DNA of 64,000 bases from Monocercomonoides exilis. Lineage: Eukaryota > Preaxostyla > Oxymonadida > Polymastigidae. Position 1 is the first letter of the stretch. Each line of letters begins with the position of its first letter. The notes under the pieces are model-generated. The model ran no database searches and was not told where the DNA came from. It saw nothing but the letters and a program-made list of their open reading frames with translations. The position numbers and the translations under genes are program-made. This document shows, in pieces, positions 23,982-35,353 of the stretch. Where the stretch lies: contig LSRY02000025.1 of the NCBI GenBank assembly GCA_001643675.2, forward strand, positions 181,001 through 245,000, in the 5' to 3' direction.

Positions 23982-25319
23982 AATTATTGAATGAGCTGGA
24001 GGGTTGCGGCGAGGAAGAACAGCAACGGAGAATCGAAGAAATGAAGAAGCTAGTGGATGAAATGATAAAAGATGAAATTGTACATGTTTTTGCGAAGGAA
24101 ATATTCTTTCAAATACACAAAATGATAAAAGAAGAGAAAATTTCATTGGAAAACATCATTTCATTGTTGAAGCTCATGTGGCATTGTGAAGTGATGAACA
24201 ATTCCTTGTTCTGTGAGATATTCCCTTCGATTTTGGGCAAAATATTTGAGAGGTTGTTTATTGAAGAAGAGAAGAAGAAAGAAGAAGAGAGAAATGAAAA
24301 GTTTCTGGCTGATCTTCACGAATGCTGCATGATGCTTCACAACGGCTGGGCTTCAAACGAATTTATTTCGATTTGCGTGCCTTGTTTTGTGAAAGTTGCA
24401 TTGCCCAAAGAGGAAAGTGGAAAAACGCAAAAAGAAGTGGAAATGGCGTTGCTGGCATTGAGTAGCATTAATAAATATGATGTGTGAGCATTTAATTTTC
24501 TTCTTTGATGACATTTATTATATTTATTTTTTTTGAATAAAGCATATTGAAAAAGGATTGTATTTGAAGGGGATGATAGAAATCATCAAATATCATCAGG
24601 AACATCACAACTTGACACGACTGGGATATCAATCAGCTTGGCAGTTTTTGATAAGCAGATTATACTATGATGACAGCTTGGAAAGACTGATTGTGAACGA
24701 GTTACATTTTGTGGAAGAAGCAGCAAGAGAACTGGAAGGGCTAAAAAGATGCATCGACTGGAAGGGAAAAGAAGAAGAAGAAGCAAAAGAAGAGCTTCTT
24801 ATATCGAGATGGTTTGTTATAATAATATGTTATTCTCAAATAGTCCAAATGCAGAACGATGAATGCAACAAACTGACGAGAAGCATCATTGGTCTGTGCA
24901 GAGCAGCGAAGGGCAGCCACAGAAGAATACTCAGGAAATTCCACTCGTTTTTGTGTAATATCATTTTGCGTGAAGCAGAATCTTCTGATTGCTTCCTGTG
25001 CGAAGAGGCTGTTGATTTCATTTTGGAGGAAATGCATCAGCCAACAATTGATGATGAGCTTTTAACAAGCGGCAGAAGTGTTTTTTATAAGCTTTCTCGA
25101 ATATTGAGCAGAAAAAAGGAAAAGAAAAATAGCTTGATTTCGTTTATTTGGTTTGCCTGGAGCTGGCTGAATGGAAAGGCGAAAGAGGAAAATGAAAAAG
25201 AAAAGCAGAAAATGATGCTGTATCGAAAGCTGCGCGAAAAGATGGAAGAAGAAGGATATGAAGATATTATTGTCAGCTTCTATGAATCACATTTGGAAAA
25301 GTCTAATTTCTTTGAATAA
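23982..25319 (+). CDS. Helical lineage-specific protein, intact copy (5' exon not located)
   Basis: There are two visible exons, 23982-24481 and 24543-25319, joined by a 61-nt GT-AG intron in phase 0. The first begins after a T-rich stretch and AG acceptor, so a short 5' exon is probably missing; no good ATG lies at the start of the frame. The protein is about 425 residues, acidic and helical. It begins NELEGCGEEEQ and has short conserved blocks such as ISICVPC, YHQEHHNLTRLGYQSAWQF and EEEGYEDI. The same blocks recur in the broken copy at 32625. I associate this pattern with a large expanded oxymonad family, from memory and unverified. It may be an armadillo-like helical repeat protein. No catalytic motif, signal peptide or membrane segment is visible. 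The stop is TAA. Confidence 0.7.
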
Positions 25320-25373
25320 CCAGAAGATCTCAACGATTTCATTATTCATCATTAAGCATGAAAAATAAAGCAT

Positions 25374-27330
25374 TTGTATGTTTGTGATTTTGCAATTTTC
25401 AAAGTTGCATTCCTCATTGCTTTCTTCTTCTTCTTCTTCTTCTTCGTTTTCTTCTTCATCGACTTCATTGAGAGAAGCGCTCCTGCTTGCTTCACCATTC
25501 CGGAAGCGGAGAAGCGAAGAGAAGAAGGCAACATGAGAAGAAAGCCATCTTCATCTTCATCTTCATCATCATCGCCTGCGATTGACCCTTCGGATGCATC
25601 TGCTGTGGCAGCGTCATACACATCGACCGGAGCGATGGACGACATCGAGAGGCGGCTGCGGATTGTGGTGCCAGAGGCGGCTGGGGTGTATGGGCGGCAC
25701 ATACCTCTGTCGCTGCAGCTGCTGCTGTCGCCGCGGGCGCTGCAGACGCTGCGGGGATATGTTGTGGCACGGAGGGCTGTGCTGTATGGGTGTGTTGTGT
25801 GTGCCTACGATGTGGTGCTTTCTGCGATGCTTTCGGTTCCGCTGGTTGCGCTGCTTCCGTCACTTGCAGTGTAAGTTGGCACGAAGTCGGGGAGCAAGCG
25901 GATCTTTGCAGCGGCAGATGCAAATGTTCATTCTTCAATTTACGATCTGTTTGACCCGTCGTTGCAGATATGGCGATCGCCTCAGTCGAGGCGTGTGGTG
26001 GTGAAGCTGGACGACGAAATGATTGGGCGAGGAGATACAGTGTGAAAAGCGGGAGAGATAATGGAAAATGTATTGGAGGAGCGTGAAGAGGCAGAGGAAG
26101 GAGAAAGGAGAGGAAAGGAGCGAGAAGAAATAGAGGAAGGAAAAGAGGGAGAAGAAGATAAAGAGGGAGAGAGAGGTGATGGGAATGAGGAGAAAGGCGG
26201 CTTTCTGACAGTGCACAATGACTTTGTGGAAAGAATCAAAGAGAACCAGGGGAAGCTGGAAGAAACGACGGAGCTGCTGGTTGTGGATGCGCTTGAGCTG
26301 AGTCGGCTGGGGATTGTGAAGGCGGTAGCAGAAGCTGATGCTGAAGCTGATGCGGACAAGCATGATTCGATGGATACTGGAATGTGCAGTTCTTTGCCAG
26401 CCGATGGCTCTCAACTGGAGTTTTCAAGAGCAGAAGAAGAAGCAGCAGATGGATCTCTGAGCATAACTTCAGATGGAAGAGAAGAAAATGTGAGAAAAGA
26501 TGAGGAGCAGGTGGAAATTTCAACAAATGGTTTGGGGATGAATGAGAAACAAGATAAAGAGGGCAGTTCGATTAATTTGGAAAAGGAAGAGGAAGAGGAA
26601 GAGGAAGAGGAAGAAGAAGAGGGACAGATTCTGGATGTGGAATCGCTGATGAGTGTTCATGCGCATCCGGAGTATGTGACGCTGATTGACGAGAGTGCGA
26701 ATAAGGGCTTGCGAGACTATCTGGTGATGATTACGGTGAAGGGGGAGCTGGGGGAGCTGTGTGCAGAGCGGGAGCAGATTGTGGGGAAGCTGGTTGCAGA
26801 AGGGATGATACAGCCGGATGGGGCGATGAGCATCACGTTCATTGGGGAGAGGCTGTTTGGGAGGAGAGAGAAGAGAAGAGAAGGGGGTATGGGTATGGGT
26901 ATTTGGAATCGGATGGAGTGTCGTTGCATTTGAGCTCGGACAGGCAGAGAGAGAGGACGGACGAGTTTGTTGCGATTATGGCCGTTGTGCCGCAGGAAAG
27001 TGCGCCGTCGATCGCTCTGCGGGATGCGATGAATGCGATCGAGCAAGTGTGCCACGGGAAAGGGATGATTGGGGTGTTTTGTGTTTCGTATTGTGCGTTT
27101 GTGGTCGAGTGGGAGTCGCTGCGGATGTGTGAGGTGAATCTTTCGGTGGGTCTTCTGGCATCGTCGTCGGCGTTCCGGTGGATATCGTATCTCCTACAAG
27201 TGGTCTAGAGAAGGCATCTGGAAACAACCTCCTTCCGCGCAGCGCCAGCACTGCTTGTTTGCATGTGTGCGCCCCCTCTTCTGATTTTGAGTGTTCTGCA
27301 TCTGCTCGGCCTCTGGCTTCAACGAGCTGA
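25374..27330 (+). pseudogene. Decayed GC-rich gene of unknown function
   Basis: One frame runs from 25374 (or from the ATG at 25533) to 26933, interrupted only by TAA at 25872 and TGA at 26041. Homology-like continuity then shifts to another frame (about 26890-27170) and again near 27175, ending about 27330. The encoded text has a Ser-rich start, a hydrophobic stretch near 25740-25870, a Glu-rich linker (26060-26640) and a more complex end. The segment is clearly richer in G and C than everything around it. I do not recognise the protein. A 99-nt intron (GTG at 25869 to CAG at 25967) could remove the first stop, but the sequence inside looks like protein, so I favour a pseudogene. Sequencing errors are an alternative for the frameshifts. 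Confidence 0.55.
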
Positions 27331-29098
27331 TACGCAACTTTGCATCTCTTATCAGGGTGAGAGGTGTTCGTAGAGAGTGTCTCTTCAGCCTGTGTCTGGC
27401 TCAGCTGGTGCCTCTGCACAAACATTTGCCTGCCTCTCTCTCTTAAGTGGCGATGCGTAGCTTTGTGAGTGTCAGCCCATTCAATAAGCAATAACAGTTG
27501 CGTGTGTTTCAGAGGCAGTTATCAACAAGTATTTTGGATCGCATCATCACATTTTTCGTGGAAAGATCATTGTGAAATTCAGATGCAATTCAAAGGGTGT
27601 CTCATCGCGGGAGCTGTGGGGTTTGATGGGAGTGAGAACAGCTCATTTTGGCTGTGGCGCAAAGTGATGCAAGTGAGCTGGAAAAGATGATGAAAAAAAG
27701 TGTTAATCAGCAAATGAAAATATTGAGATGGAGTTATTTGATTTGGAGAAAGAACGGGCTGCTCTGAAAAAATAAGGTTTGAATGGAGATAAAGGAAAAT
27801 GAGAGAGGAGAAAGATAATAACAGAATTGTGATTGGGGCAATTGCAAGATGATGAAGCAGAGGAATTTTGATATGATTGATATTTTCTTTTTGGAATCCA
27901 AAGGAATACCAACAATTCAAAAAGAATGCCAAGTGATTTGTGAAAATATCCAGCTTTCTTTATTTGTATCAACATATCACCATATTTGCTACACCAATTT
28001 TCGATTCGTTTGAGCTGCATTTATCAAATGAGATATTTTATTCAATCGACAAGATCAAATAAATTGTTTTCCACTTCGAAAATGCCTTTGGAATTTTTGT
28101 GGATTTCTTTGTCTCCAAAATATTTGCTCGACTTCTTCTTCTTCTTCTTCTTCTTTGATATTTTCTCTCACTTGGAGTTTGCATCAGACTTCTTCCTCTT
28201 TGCATCCACTTTCATAACAATCAACTTCCTCATCAACAACAACGCATTCTTCTCCTTCTTCCTCCATATCCTCATCCTCATCATCACCTTCATCATCATC
28301 ATCATCTTTTCTTTCTTCCTCTTCCTCTTCCTCTTCTCCTTCCACACGGCAACCTCCTGTTAATTACTCTTCCACTTCATTCAATTCCTCTTCTCTCTCT
28401 ATTTTCTCTTCTTCATCTTCTACTCCTTCTTCTTTTTTCTCTTCCTCAAGGAGCAACAAAAATATTTCAACTTTTTAATTCCTCAGCTTCCATCAAATTC
28501 TTCTCGAAGTTTTGTGTCCAATAAGTCGTTGAGAAGCACAAAACGAATATTTATTCTCAGATGGAACATCAGCTGAAACTAAATAACAATTGAGGTGATT
28601 TCGAATCGAGAAAAGCCTATCAGACGAAATTCTATAAAAAAAAGGAGAGCAATTTTTCCTTTTTCACTTTGAGATTGCAAGAATTCACAGAAACCAGAAG
28701 GAGCAGGACAGAAAACGTTATTTGGAACAAATAAGAATATGGATGATTTTTGAGAAATTTCTCAATGTGATACACTTTTAATGAGCCATTGAAGATGAAA
28801 CAAAGAGATAAAGCGGGGTTTTAAGGGAAATCCATATTTGAAGGATAATTCTGTGAAATAAGTGCGTCTGCAGTGGACAAAAAAGGTGAAATGGGAATTA
28901 CAAAAGAAATGATTGTTATTGAAAATGAAGATGATTTCATAGAAGAAATGCATACCAAAGAAATTAATAATAGAAAACATTCCTAAATGCAAAAAGTTTT
29001 ATTTTCTTTTGATGAAAAGGAGAAACTTAGAAGATATTTCGGAGAAATATTTTTGTCTGAGCTGATATTATGCTCCTTGAAAAACAAGCGATGATATA
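27331..29098. other. Region without a supported gene
   Basis: GC content falls back to the local norm. A TTC/TCC-rich stretch near 28125-28450 gives a Phe- and Ser-rich ORF on + and a Glu/Lys-rich one on -, neither convincing. It may hold gene debris. The right end is the insertion site of the transposon at 29101. Confidence 0.4.
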
Positions 29099-29100
29099 TA

Positions 29101-29139
29101 GGGTCATCTTTTTATTGGCACTTTTTTCTTTATTGGCAC
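29101..29139. repeat. Terminal inverted repeat, left
   Basis: These 39 bp match the complement of 31096-31134 exactly and adjoin the TA target duplication. Confidence 0.95.
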
Positions 29140-29175
29140 CAAAATTTTTTGAAATGAAAAAAAATTAAAAACACA

Positions 29176-30806
29176 TCAAAAAAATATAAAACTCGAATCA
29201 ATTACTCTTCTCACTTTTCTTTTTCCATTTTCACGTTCAAAGGGGTCAAATTCATCACTTGTTTCATTGTCATCATTTTCAATTTTTCTGAATTTTCTTT
29301 TCACTTTTTTCTCCAAAGGCAATTCTTCTTCTTCAATTTCTTTTTCTTTTTCAACATTTTCTTCAATTTCCTTTTCTTTTTCTTCAATTTCTTCAATTTT
29401 CATCTTGTGTTTTTCATTATATTCATCCCATTCATCAAGAAGCTTTTCTTTTGTTATTTCTTTTCCGAAGAAGTCGAAACAATGTGAATGAGAAGGAATG
29501 AAGTATTGAGAAGACTGAGGAAGCTTCATAAGCACTGACACTGAAGAATTGCTGAGGACTCCGCTGTTAATGAAGGCTTTTTTGATCACAGATGGTGTGA
29601 ATGCTGTGTGAAGGGCTTGTGGCAACACATCTGCAACAGCTGTTCTTTTATCAGATGAGGAGGTGGATGACGGAGAGCTGTAATTGTTTGATAGCTCTGA
29701 CTTCAATACTGCAAATACGCCTCTGTCCAGCGGCTGCGATATGTGTATAGTGTGTGAACGAAGGTGAAGACGTCAATTTCGGTTTCCTTGAACTGTCTCC
29801 ATATCGTTGGATCTGCCCGCGATGAGTGTGAATCCAGGAGAAGAAGGCAACGATGAGATTCTTTTAGAATTCGCTTTCTTCTGTCAATGATAGCTGGCAC
29901 CAGAACTGTTAAGGCGTATTTTTTGAATGACGTTTTATTCATCCAGCTTTTTGTGTTTGGCCAAATGTCAAGCGACGGCGTCAACAGTGTTGTAAGTTCT
30001 TTCGGAAGATTTGCGCTCGGCCACATCACGACAGACGTAAGCGAGATGCCATCAGCAGCTTTTCTAGCAACGAGAGTGGCATTTGGCATCCTTTCGGCAG
30101 TCTTTTTGAACCCAGCTTGTTCATCTGCAGGATGAACAACAACTCCACGTGTAGAAGTTGGAATTCGAAGCGAAGATTCATCGATATTGAAGATTAATTC
30201 CTCTGGATATTTATTTTCATCGTGTAATGATTGTAATTCCGTATACCACGGCTTTAGGAGTTTCTGACAAGATGCTGCAAGTCTGTTTATATCAACTTGC
30301 TTTGGCAGCGAGGACTTCAATTCCGGATGGCGCTTTATGAATGCGTAAATCGTCTTCAGAGTAACTGTCTTTTTTATCTTTTCTTCATTTTCTCCTTCTT
30401 CTTCACTATCGTTAATTATATTTTCCATCTTAATACAAATTAATATACAATTCAAATATCAATTGCAAACCAGATCGCGCGCTTTTCGTAATGTGAGGCT
30501 TGTCCCAGATCGAGATTCTATAGCAACTTCTTCCAAGAATTGTTTTTCTTTTTCTCCGCTAATAATTTGTGGATAACCAACTTTTGCAATAGGCCTGCCG
30601 TTTTTTATGGCTTTAACTGCGTGCTCCAAAGATTTTTTGCTGATTCCGCCATATTTTACTCCGTCGACCAGCCTGTCAACATTGTCATTAACAATGTGTG
30701 CAATCCTTTCTAATCTTGAACTATATTTTCTGTAATGTAATGTAGACATTGCTTCCTTCAGCCGCTTCTGCGCCGCTTCAGCTTTCTTTTTCACTAGTAA
30801 TTTCAT
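29176..30806 (-). pseudogene. Broken pogo-like transposase
   Basis: The N-terminal part (30806 to 30459) is basic and resembles a CENP-B-type helix-turn-helix region, with GRP and YPQIISGEKE motifs. It ends at an in-frame TGA (30459-30461), and the same frame continues to 29703 through the DDE nuclease core. This part has NIDESS (first Asp) and LLLDSHSSR (second Asp). The third Asp lies in a QPLD motif that is readable only in another frame, near 29730-29755, and that frame continues to 29176 with a Glu/Lys-rich end. So one stop and one frameshift separate the catalytic parts. A 42-nt GT-AG interval (30477 to 30436) covers the TGA and would keep the frame if spliced, so the stop may be an intron; the frameshift remains. 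The copy is probably inactive. Confidence 0.85.
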
Positions 30807-31095
30807 TTATATATTATGGGTAATGATCGTTAATAAATTTTTTTATTTATTAATTCTCATTAAAGAATTTTTAATTAATATTTAAATTTTTGAATGAATT
30901 AGAAATATTTACAAACCTTTGTGCAGTCCAATTTCTCATGAAAGCTCAATGGAAGATCTTGAACCCCCCATTTCCCATGAGAAATTTGATTTCTTTCAAA
31001 ATTCAAATATTAGAATATATCACATTTGCATATATACCAAAAATTTATTTTAAAATATCATTTGTGGGTCAGATTAATTTTTATTTAAAAAAAAA

Positions 31096-31134
31096 GTGCC
31101 AATAAAGAAAAAAGTGCCAATAAAAAGATGACCC
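31096..31134. repeat. Terminal inverted repeat, right
   Basis: These 39 bp match the complement of 29101-29139 exactly. TA follows at 31135-31136. Confidence 0.95.
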
Positions 31135-31136
31135 TA

Positions 31137-31621
31137 TCTGCTTCATTTGCAGAATGTCTTCTTTTGTTCTATCGCTTTCCTCACAACTCATTGTGTTTCT
31201 TGTATTTTTATATGTGTGTATTTGTGCAATGCTTCTTCTGCCTTGTGAAGTGTGATTGAGCGAGGAATGAGATTTATGTCATTCGAGCAGCATCCACAGC
31301 AGCATTTTGAGGCGCAATCCAACTTGACTGCATTGCAAATCTTCTTATTCTGCTGCCTGCATGTCATCCACTGAACAGCTAAGCCCTTGTTCTTTCTTAT
31401 GTTCACAACAACAGAATTCAGCACAAATATCCATTATGACTTCTTCTTTCTGAGCGTCACCATTTTTTGGGAATCAGCTTCAGCAGCACAAAGAGACCAT
31501 CGTCTCCTCCCTTTTTTCTCTCTTCTTCAGCTTTCAGAATGAGAAGTCCAAACAGATCATTTTGTCTGTGCATCTGTAATGCTGCGCCTGACTGATTTTT
31601 TGGGGGAGGATCACCAACAGA
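31137..31621. other. Region between two mobile elements
   Basis: This segment lies between the transposon and the palindromic MITE. Only short ORFs are present, including a Cys-rich one on - near 31190-31420, with no recognisable similarity. It is presumably remnant sequence. Confidence 0.4.
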
Positions 31622-31623
31622 TA

Positions 31624-32622
31624 GTGTTACACTTTTCCCTCTGACACTTTTTTTAACCCCCACCCTTTTTTTGTGGAGCTGGCTGCGGCTTAATACAAGC
31701 TTGTAGCCAACAAAAAATAACTCGAAATGTTTATTTTTATATATTTAACTTTTACAGAAAAAAATTTTTTACGAAAATTTTTTAACTTTGAGATCTCGGT
31801 ATTTTTTAATTTCATTTTTTGATCATTGAATTGATGGTCTTTCCATGAATATAACATTCTGGAAGTTTTAAGCTACACCATCATTACACATCTTATCCTT
31901 TTTATTGTTTTTTATAACTTTTCACATTTCACAAGTTTCTTTTTCACTTGTTTTCTCATTTCATCCACTTTTCATAAAAATGAAAATTTTGAAAGAATGA
32001 TGAATTCTTGAAAAAAAATTTATATTAAAAAAGCTATGTCTAATTCTAATCTCAATATGTTGTTGGACACTCTCAAAAATTATTTTTTGAATAAATGTGA
32101 TAGGTTTTAAAAATCAAAATTACCTCAATTGATGATTTTCATTTTTCTATTTAAAATCAAATTTAGAAAGCTTTATTGCATATTACCTTTATTAATAAAT
32201 TAATATATATTTAGGATCGTCCTCAAATTTTTCTCAAAAATTCATCATTCTTTCAAAATTTTCATTTTTATGAAAAGTGGATGAAATGAGAAAACAAGTG
32301 AAAAAGAAACTTGTGAAATGTGAAAAGTTATAAAAAACAATAAAAAGGATAAGATGTGTAATGATGGTGTAGCTTAAAACTTCCAGAATGTTATATTCAT
32401 GGAAAGACCATCAATTCAATGATCAAAAAATGAAATTAAAAAATACCGAGATCTCAAAGTTAAAAAATTTTCGTAAAAAATTTTTTTCTGTAAAAGTTAA
32501 ATATATAAAAATAAACATTTCGAGTTATTTTTTGTTGGCTACAAGCTTGTATTAAGCCGCAGCCAGCTCCACAAAAAAAAGGGTGGGGGTAAAAAAAAGT
32601 GTCAGAGATTAAAGTGTAACCC
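31624..32622. mobile_element. Palindromic MITE with TA target duplication
   Basis: About 366 bp (31641-32006) are repeated in reverse complement at 32239-32606 around a 232-bp spacer. The inverted similarity extends outward through GTGTTACACTTTT on the left and AAAGTGTAACCC on the right, ending at TA on both sides (31622-31623 and 32623-32624). The TA duplication and the GGGT start suggest the Tc1/mariner superfamily. The subterminal GACACTTTTTTT recalls GGCACTTTTTTC in the transposon at 29101. It has no coding capacity. Confidence 0.85.
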
Positions 32623-32624
32623 TA

Positions 32625-33960
32625 TGGTTCAATGAACTGGAGGATTGCGATGAAGAAGAGCGGGAAGAGAAAATCGAAGAAATGAATTCAATGATTGAGG
32701 AAATGAATATGGAAGGGGTTTTTTCGGTTTTCACAAAGGAATGGTTCAACAAAATGAACAAAAGGATTGAAGAAAAGAAACTATCAATGGAAAACACCAT
32801 TTTCATATTGAAGCACTTTGCATATTGCAAGGCCCTGAAAGTTAATCCATGCCTTTTTGGTTGCTTTTCTTCCTTGAACAAAAGATTGGAAAAGATGATT
32901 ATTGATGAAAATGAGAAGAAAAAAGAAGAAAGAAACGAAAAGCTTTTGACTGATCTCTGCGAATGCTATGTGATTCTTGTAGATGGTCACATTGGAGGTG
33001 AAATGCTATCCATTTGTGTTCCTTGCCTTTTGAAAGTGGCATTGAAGAAGGATAAAAGCGAGGAGACGCAAAGGGATGTGGAAATGACCTTGCAGGTTTT
33101 GAGTCGCTTTGGAAGATGGATGGTTTGAAAGTGATTTGGTCATTTTTGATGTGCTTTGTTTCATTTATTTGTGAATTTGACGGTTTGCTGATGGGAAGTG
33201 AATGAAGAATTGTTTTTGAATGAGATAACAGATATCATCCAACATCGTCAGGAGCATCACAACTTGGAACGACTGGGATATCAATCTACTTGGCAGTTCT
33301 GATGAACAGATTGCTCTTTGATAGAAGCTTGAAAAAACTGATTGTGGATGAGCAGCATTTTGAGAGAGAAGCAACAAGAGAACTGGAAGAGCTTTCAAAG
33401 TGTGTGGATTGGGAGAGAAAAGGAAAAGAAGTGAATGAAAAAGGAGAGGAAGAAGTGCAGGTTATGAAGAGTTGGCTCCAAATATCGTATTGTTGTCAGC
33501 GCGATTGCAAATTGCCCAAATGAAAAACATGTTGAGCTTATCAGCAGCCATGTTGAGATATTTCGAGCAGCGAACGATTACAAAAAGGAAATATGTGACC
33601 AGTATATTGATTTATTCACAGCCGAAACAAGAAAGAGCTCAGTGGAAGCTGGAGTCTTGCTGAAAGGCGGAGCTGTTGATGTTATTTTGGAGGAAATTAT
33701 TCTGTCAAATGTTGACAGCCCACAAACTGCGAGTTATTTGTGATTTTTCAGCTCTTTTTGCGAAAGGCTAAAGTTGAAGATGGAAAATGAAAGTGATGAG
33801 AGGAAACAAAAAGAGACGAAAAGAAAGGTGCTGGAAAGGATGGAAGAAGACGGATTCGAGGATTGTGCTGTCAGATTTCTCTTTTTTGTTGTTCAAGGGA
33901 AGTTCAGAGATGATTTTTTGATTAATGATTTGGTACCTTATTTGTTTTGCAACTGAATCA
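32625..33960 (+). pseudogene. Broken paralogue of the helical protein at 23982, cut by a MITE
   Basis: The frame starts immediately after the MITE with FNELEDCDEEE, the counterpart of the start of the 23982 exon. It runs open to about 33128, through an intron-like gap, and continues with EHHNLERLGYQSTWQF. There one T is missing (about 33296) and the frame ends at TGA. Homology goes on in other frames (33290-33523, about 33570-33740 and 33770-33956), with further breaks. Family blocks ISICVPC, LLTDLCECY and EEDGFEDC are still clear. The 5' part is replaced by the MITE, so this copy is inactive. Confidence 0.8.
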
Positions 33961-35353
33961 AATGATTCTGAAGCCAACTTCATTTGTCTCGGGCAAAGCA
34001 ACTATTCAGCTGAAGAAAATGTTGTAATGAAAAATTTGGTTGGAAGAACCCTTTCAAGAAAGCTCACCATCTCGAAGCATCCAAAGATATAAATGAGACA
34101 ACAATCTTTCTGTATCATCCTTCTCTTTGCTATTTCACAATAACTCAAAAAAAGGCGGAATACAATAAAAAGGGGAAGCAGTGCAGAAAAAGGCTCCCAT
34201 TTCATTCGCAGGAAGCGATAATTGATGTAGTAACACAATAATCGATATCAATTCTGGAGTTATTGAAGCAGTCACGGAAAGGAGAAAAAAGGAGGAATAT
34301 GCACATCTGCAATAATTAGCTCGTTTTGTATTTGTGTCTTTGAGATTGCAGTTGCCTTTGCCATTATTTCACATTCTTCTGCATGCGATTGTGTTGACAA
34401 CACTTCTCGGAGTTGAAAAGATCTTGAGGAGGAAGTCTCACATTGCTTCTTTTCAACTGGAAGTGTTCCTAAAGTTCCCTCAAACATAGCTCATGTTTCA
34501 TTCCTTGGGGATCAACGCGAAGCAACGCGACTGGAAAATGCGTTCAGAAGCTGGAAAAGAAGAAAGGCAGCTCAAATGGAATCTCAAGCAAGCATCATAA
34601 AATGTTGAAAGTTAGAAATGAATGCATTTGTTGTGGTTGTGACATTTTCGCACATACTGCAGATATTCAAGGAGAAAGTTATAAAACATTTAATTTGCAG
34701 CTCAGTGAATTCCAAGTGTTACTGCAGCAAAAATGCTTCTGAGAGCAGATAGTTATCTGTTTCCTTCTTAAAAAAAAAGAAAGAAAGAAAGAAAAAGAAA
34801 AAAAGAAAAACATGTGAAAAATACTGTTCAACTGAGTATAATATTTGTACAACTTACAGCAATGATATTAAGTTTTGAGCAACAAGATTATGATGAAAGC
34901 TACGTACGCAAAAAATCCAAAGCACCTGAAGAAGAATCCGTTGTTTCTATCATTTATTTATTTTTCTTTGTTCATCATTTGCACATATCCTGTTGAAAAA
35001 CCGTCTGCCTATTCTTTGGTGCATTTTCCAAAAGTGATCATGCTTGATCTTAATCCCTCGTTTTTCAATTTTCATTCAATTCTTGTTTTTATGGAATATA
35101 TGTTTCTGATCGAACTCAAAAGAACGCAGATATTGCTAGAATCTGTGGGCAGAGCGCCATTCCATCTGCACAATCGTTTTTAATTTATTTATCAACACAT
35201 TGGTTTCAGTAATCCGTCAGCTTCTTTAACTCTTCAAAATCTCGAATTTTTATCCAACATCAAGTTTGCTTGAAGTATGTGTAGTAAAATTGACTTTTTA
35301 TAACACATGTTATTTTTCTTTATTATTTCGATCGTACTATTCCCATACCTTAT
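33961..35353. other. Region without a supported gene
   Basis: Short ORFs only. An A/AAAG-rich tract lies at about 34770-34806. A hydrophobic reading frame at 34875-35183 could be debris of a signal-peptide-bearing gene but has no support. The promoter of the gene at 35354 should lie at its right end. Confidence 0.4.

Larger units (their letters stand above)
29101..31134 (-). mobile_element. Pogo/Tc1-mariner-superfamily DNA transposon
   Basis: The element is 2,034 bp with perfect 39-bp terminal inverted repeats that start GGGTCATC. It is flanked by the dinucleotide TA on both sides (29099-29100 and 31135-31136), the target duplication of the IS630/Tc1/mariner superfamily. Each terminal repeat contains the motif TTTATTGGCAC or TTATTGGCAC twice, a likely double transposase-binding site. 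The minus strand carries a broken transposase with an N-terminal helix-turn-helix-like region and a DDE/DDD domain of the pogo/Tigger type. Confidence 0.9.

Noticed and set aside
25374-25532. Hydrophobic Phe-run as a signal peptide of the GC-rich gene
   Set aside because: The run comes from a TTC repeat before a better start at 25533 and is not convincing as coding sequence.
27986-28363. Phe/Ile-rich ORF as a membrane protein gene
   Set aside because: Its composition reflects a TTC/ATC-rich tract; there is no recognisable motif and a Glu/Lys-rich frame is equally open on the other strand.
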